9,453 nucleotides of DNA, taken from the NCBI GenBank assembly GCA_964601085.1, contig CAZRLN010000079.1, positions 1-9,453 of the forward strand. The letters run 5' to 3'. The position numbers and the translations under genes were made by a program. Under the pieces are notes generated by a model that made no database searches, was not told the DNA's origin, and saw only the letters and a list, made by a program, of their open reading frames with translations. The stretch comes from UBA1444 sp964601085. Its GTDB lineage: Bacteria > Bacillota > Negativicutes > UBA1444. Below are positions 6,592 through 9,453 of this stretch, piece after piece; within the stretch, counting starts at the first letter, position 1; every line of letters starts with the position of its first letter.

Positions 6592-7986
6592 ATGGTTCAG
6601 CCATTGTCCGCATTGGAACTCAAGCCACGCATCCTGTATGAAGTCGCCAAGGCCGCCTGGGACGGCGCATTGGTCGAACGACGCGAGGACATCTGCCGCC
6701 TGGTCTGTGAAGAGTTCGGCGACCGGGTGACACGGCATCGGGTCGCCAATCAGATTCGCGTTGCCATGGGTCTTTCCCCTCATGAATTAGACACCGTCGG
6801 CGGTGAAAATGATGCCGACGCCCTGATGGGGCTCATGAATGGACCATTCATCGTCAATGATCCCACGGCCTGTCAGCATTGCCCGGAAGCCGGAACCTGC
6901 TGCGGCCCGGATTGTCCGCTGCAGGCGCTTTCCAAGGAACCTGGCGGCGCCATTGCCATTGACCATGCCAAATGTCTTGGCGAAGGCCATTGTCTGACGC
7001 AATGTTCATTCGGCGGACTAGCGGAAAAATCGCAGTTCGTCCCGCTTATTTCCCTGCTGCGCGATCAGACGGCGCCGGTATATGCATCGGTTGCCCCCGC
7101 CTTCACCGGGCAGTTCGGTCCGGATGTCACGCCTGGCAAATTACGCTCGGCGCTGCGCCATCTTGGGTTCGCTGAAATGCTGGAAACGGCCCTGTATGCC
7201 GACCTGATCACGATGAAGGAAGCCTTCGAGTTTGACGAGCATGTCCAGGTTGCCGGCGATTTTTTGATCACCAGCTGTTGTTGCCCGGTCTGGATTAAAC
7301 TGATTGAAGGCCGCTTCACGGACCTGGCGGCGCATATTTCGCCATCGGTCTCGCCGATGATTGCCTCCGGTCGCTGTATCAAGGCCGTCGAACCCGATGC
7401 GAAAGTCGTCTTCATCGGACCCTGCATCGCCAAGAAGACGGAAGCGACGCTGCCGGACCTAGCGGGCGCCATCGACTTCGTTCTCACGTTTCAGGAATTG
7501 GCGGCCATTTTTCAGGCAACTGGCGTAGATCCCGCCACTTTTCCGGATGAAGAAAATCCTGTCGCATCCCGGGCCGGCCGTATTTATGCCCGAACCGGCG
7601 GGGTCAGTCAGGCGGTGGCCGATACCCTGGCCCGCATCTTGCCGAACCGGGTAGGCGATCTTCAAGCCCTGAACGTCCATGGCATCCCCAATTGCCAAAA
7701 AGTTCTGGAACAGGCGGCCACCGGCGTTGTTGACGCCAATTTCATCGAGGGAATGGCCTGCCTTGGCGGCTGTGTGGGGGGACCGGGAAGGATTGTCACC
7801 ACAGAGGTATCAACCCAGGCCGTGAATGCGTACGGGGAAAGTTCCCCGTCAATCACACCGGTGGAAAACCCCCAGGTGTATCAGTTGCTCACGCGTCTGG
7901 GCCTGGAAATGAACGCCGCCGTCACCCAGGGAGAAAGTCCGGCCTCCCGGATTTTGTCCAGATGTATACAAAAACCACGGGAATGA
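6592..7986 (+). CDS. [FeFe]-hydrogenase family protein, group B-like, with divergent ferredoxin domain
   Basis: This predicted 464-residue cytosolic iron-sulfur protein may interconvert protons/electrons and H2, or sense H2. Residues 8-60 are a helical N-terminal domain (LKPRILYEVAKAAWDG). Residues 94-138 are ferredoxin-like: C94, C97, C103, C104, C108, then C128, C134, C138. In the second motif the usual second cysteine is replaced by E131 (KCLGEGHCLTQC). The H-cluster domain has L1 TSCCCPVW (C229-C231), L2 IGPCIAKKTE (C278) and L3 EGMACLGGC (C390, C394), so all four ligands are present if C231 is the L1 ligand, with C230 in the proton-relay position. TSCCCP and IGPCIAKK, and SPSVSPMIA between them, recall the group B (CpIII-like) family rather than group A. 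GGAGGG lies 6 nt before ATG 6592. It probably ends the opp transcript. Maturases HydEFG are not in the window. Activity is not assured. Confidence 0.88.
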   Translation: MVQPLSALELKPRILYEVAKAAWDGALVERREDICRLVCEEFGDRVTRHRVANQIRVAMGLSPHELDTVGGENDADALMGLMNGPFIVNDPTACQHCPEAGTCCGPDCPLQALSKEPGGAIAIDHAKCLGEGHCLTQCSFGGLAEKSQFVPLISLLRDQTAPVYASVAPAFTGQFGPDVTPGKLRSALRHLGFAEMLETALYADLITMKEAFEFDEHVQVAGDFLITSCCCPVWIKLIEGRFTDLAAHISPSVSPMIASGRCIKAVEPDAKVVFIGPCIAKKTEATLPDLAGAIDFVLTFQELAAIFQATGVDPATFPDEENPVASRAGRIYARTGGVSQAVADTLARILPNRVGDLQALNVHGIPNCQKVLEQAATGVVDANFIEGMACLGGCVGGPGRIVTTEVSTQAVNAYGESSPSITPVENPQVYQLLTRLGLEMNAAVTQGESPASRILSRCIQKPRE

Positions 7987-7994
7987 TGTAAAAT
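7965..7994 (+). promoter_or_regulatory. Candidate promoter for the carboxyltransferase gene
   Basis: TATACA (7965-7970, 4/6 to TTGACA), an 18-nt spacer and TAAAAT (7989-7994, 5/6 to TATAAT) lie across the hydrogenase stop codon, in an abruptly AT-rich stretch. Transcription would begin near 8001, giving a leader of about 27 nt containing AAGGAGG. Without it, the gene would be read from the opp promoter. Confidence 0.35.
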
Positions 7995-8027
7995 AAAGTA
8001 TATATTTGAAGATAAGGAGGCTTCCCC

Positions 8028-9377
8028 ATGAGCAACACCCCTGTTAAAATCATGGAAACAGTCTTGCGGGATGGACATCAATCTCTGGCAGCCACCCGGA
8101 TGCGCACCTCCGATATGATTGAGATGCTGGAAAAACTGGATGATGTCGGTTACTTTTCCCTCGAAGCCTGGGGAGGAGCTACATTTGACAGCACGCTCCG
8201 CTTTCTAAATGAAGATCCTTGGGAGCGGTTGCGCATTATCCGGAAGCATGTGACCAAAACCCCGATTCAAATGTTGTTGCGTGGTCAAAATATCCTCGGT
8301 TACAACCATTACGCTGATGATGTAGTGGCCGAGTTTGTCAAGCGGGCCGTCCATAATGGCGTTGGCGTCGTTCGGATCTTCGATGCCCTAAATGATGTCC
8401 GCAACCTGGAAGTCTCGATGCGGGTCGCCAAAGAAACCGGTGCGCACGTCCAGGGCGCTTTTGTGTACACAATCAGCCCCTTCCATACCATCGAAACGTT
8501 TGTCAAAGTCGCCAAAGACTTGGTCTCGATGGGGGCCGATTCCATTTGTATCAAAGACATGGCCGGACTGCTCGCGCCGTATGTCGCTTACGATCTGGTG
8601 AAAGCCCTGAAGGCGGCCGTAAACGTGCCGATCGATATTCATTCCCATTACACCAGCGGCATGGCTGGTATGACCTATCTTAAAGCGATCGAGGCCGGGG
8701 TGGATATTGTCGACTGCGCCCTTTCGCCTTTCGCCATGGGTTCTTCGCAACCGGCAACGGAAGCGTTGGTCGCCGCTCTGGAGAATACCGAGCGCGACAC
8801 CGGTATCGCCAAGGAAAAGCTCTTCCCCATTGCCGACCATTTCCGGGCCGTGAAAAAGAATGTTGCGGAAACTTTCAAATTGAACACCGCCATCGACATT
8901 GACACCAAAGTGCTATCTTTCCAGATTCCCGGCGGCATGCTCTCCAACTTCCTGAACCAGCTGAAAGAGCAGGGAATGGCGGATAAATACCCGGAAATGC
9001 TGGAAGAAATGCCTAGAGTCCGGGCTGATCTCGGCTATCCTCCGCTGGTCACGCCGACTAGCCAGATTACTGGCTCCATGGCCGCCTTTAATGTTATGTT
9101 CGGCCGCTACAAAGTGGTTCCCCGCGAAGTCAAAGATCTCGCCCGCGGCAAATATGGCCGCACACCCGCCCCCATCAATCCGGAAGTGTCTGACCTGATT
9201 TTGCAGGGAGAAACGCTGATTACCCATCGGCCAGCGGATGACATCGCACCGCAAATGGAAAAACTGACCAAAGAGCTGGCCGAAAAAGGCTATCCCAACG
9301 CCTCAGTGGAAGATGTCCTGAGCTATGCCCTGTTCCCCGATGTCGCCCTGAAATTCTTCGAAGCCAACCGGAAATAA
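8028..9377 (+). CDS. Biotin-dependent carboxyltransferase subunit (PycB / OadA / transcarboxylase 5S type), no biotin domain
   Basis: This 449-residue enzyme moves a carboxyl group between carboxybiotin and pyruvate/oxaloacetate. The HMGL-like TIM barrel spans about residues 5-265. Expected metal-site residues are visible: D15 in LRDGHQS, K176 in KDMAG (a carbamylated lysine in characterised homologues) and H205-x-H207 in IDIHSH. The conserved carboxylase domain follows at about 290-440, with QIPGGMLSN (299-307) and VTPTSQ, whose T342 corresponds to the likely catalytic threonine. There is no C-terminal biotinyl domain with an MKM motif, so a separate carrier protein is needed. ATG 8028 has AAGGAGG 7 nt upstream. 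A terminator follows 25 nt after the stop, so no carrier, biotin carboxylase or membrane decarboxylase gene is linked downstream. Pyruvate carboxylase B, oxaloacetate decarboxylase alpha and 5S subunits cannot be separated from sequence alone. Confidence 0.92.
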   Translation: MSNTPVKIMETVLRDGHQSLAATRMRTSDMIEMLEKLDDVGYFSLEAWGGATFDSTLRFLNEDPWERLRIIRKHVTKTPIQMLLRGQNILGYNHYADDVVAEFVKRAVHNGVGVVRIFDALNDVRNLEVSMRVAKETGAHVQGAFVYTISPFHTIETFVKVAKDLVSMGADSICIKDMAGLLAPYVAYDLVKALKAAVNVPIDIHSHYTSGMAGMTYLKAIEAGVDIVDCALSPFAMGSSQPATEALVAALENTERDTGIAKEKLFPIADHFRAVKKNVAETFKLNTAIDIDTKVLSFQIPGGMLSNFLNQLKEQGMADKYPEMLEEMPRVRADLGYPPLVTPTSQITGSMAAFNVMFGRYKVVPREVKDLARGKYGRTPAPINPEVSDLILQGETLITHRPADDIAPQMEKLTKELAEKGYPNASVEDVLSYALFPDVALKFFEANRK

Positions 9378-9401
9378 CGAAACCGTATCAGAAAGATAGA
9401 G

Positions 9402-9450
9402 GGGCTGTCTCAAAATAGGTTTTTTAGGTCTATTTGAAACAGCCCTTTTT
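9402..9450 (+). terminator. Intrinsic terminator after the carboxyltransferase gene
   Basis: The left arm GGGCTGTCTCAAAATAG (9402-9418) pairs with CTATTTGAAACAGCCC (9430-9445) with one mismatch and one bulged A, around an 11-nt loop. Five T residues follow (9446-9450). The long stem and T-tract fit a strong rho-independent terminator. The GGGGCTGTCTCAAAA end resembles the terminal inverted repeats of some insertion sequences in Firmicutes, so the hairpin may derive from such an element. Confidence 0.8.
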
Positions 9451-9453
9451 CGC

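Noticed and set aside
7986..8027. Possible terminator or small RNA in the 41-nt gap before the carboxyltransferase gene
   Set aside because: The gap is AT-rich with only -10-like elements and a Shine-Dalgarno. No stem-loop followed by T residues is present.
1..9453. CRISPR arrays, tRNA/rRNA genes, complete insertion sequences
   Set aside because: No regularly spaced direct repeats, tRNA-like cloverleaf sequence or transposase/integrase coding sequence was found on either strand.

Overview
The window looks like chromosomal DNA of an anaerobic Firmicute. The best guess is a Negativicutes/Sporomusaceae-type or clostridial peptide or amino-acid fermenter. This rests on a cytosolic [FeFe]-hydrogenase-type protein, a stand-alone biotin-dependent carboxyltransferase, a DacF-like carboxypeptidase, strong AAGGAGG ribosome binding sites and several GTG/TTG starts. 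Coding DNA is moderately GC-rich and the regulatory gaps are sharply AT-rich. The taxonomic call is inference; no marker gene is present.

Layout. (1) Positions 1-876, minus strand: the N-terminal part of a D-alanyl-D-alanine carboxypeptidase that runs off the left edge. Before it lies a 29-residue, lysine-rich small ORF with a perfect Shine-Dalgarno sequence. A short hairpin sits between the two. (2) Positions 877-1092: an AT-rich divergent intergenic region with a perfect TATAAT for the leftward genes and an FNR/CRP-like palindrome, TTGAC-N4-ATCAA. (3) Positions 1093-6569, plus strand: a complete peptide ABC importer in the classic order oppA-oppB-oppC-oppD-oppF, with short gaps or overlapping stop/start codons. 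(4) Positions 6592-7986: a 464-residue [FeFe]-hydrogenase-family protein that starts 22 nt after oppF, so it is probably in the same transcript. It keeps all four H-cluster cysteines but has an unusual, degenerate ferredoxin-like domain. (5) Positions 8028-9377: a PycB/OadA/5S-type carboxyltransferase subunit without a biotin domain, probably with its own promoter, ended by a strong intrinsic terminator at the right edge.

How they may work together: the lipoprotein OppA captures peptides outside the membrane, OppB/OppC form the channel and OppD/OppF drive import. Peptide fermentation yields reduced ferredoxin, which a hydrogenase could dispose of as H2 or sense. The carboxyltransferase would feed the pyruvate/oxaloacetate node. 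The opp-hydrogenase link and the possible oxygen/redox-type operator upstream are the most interesting features. No CRISPR array, tRNA, rRNA or complete mobile element was seen.
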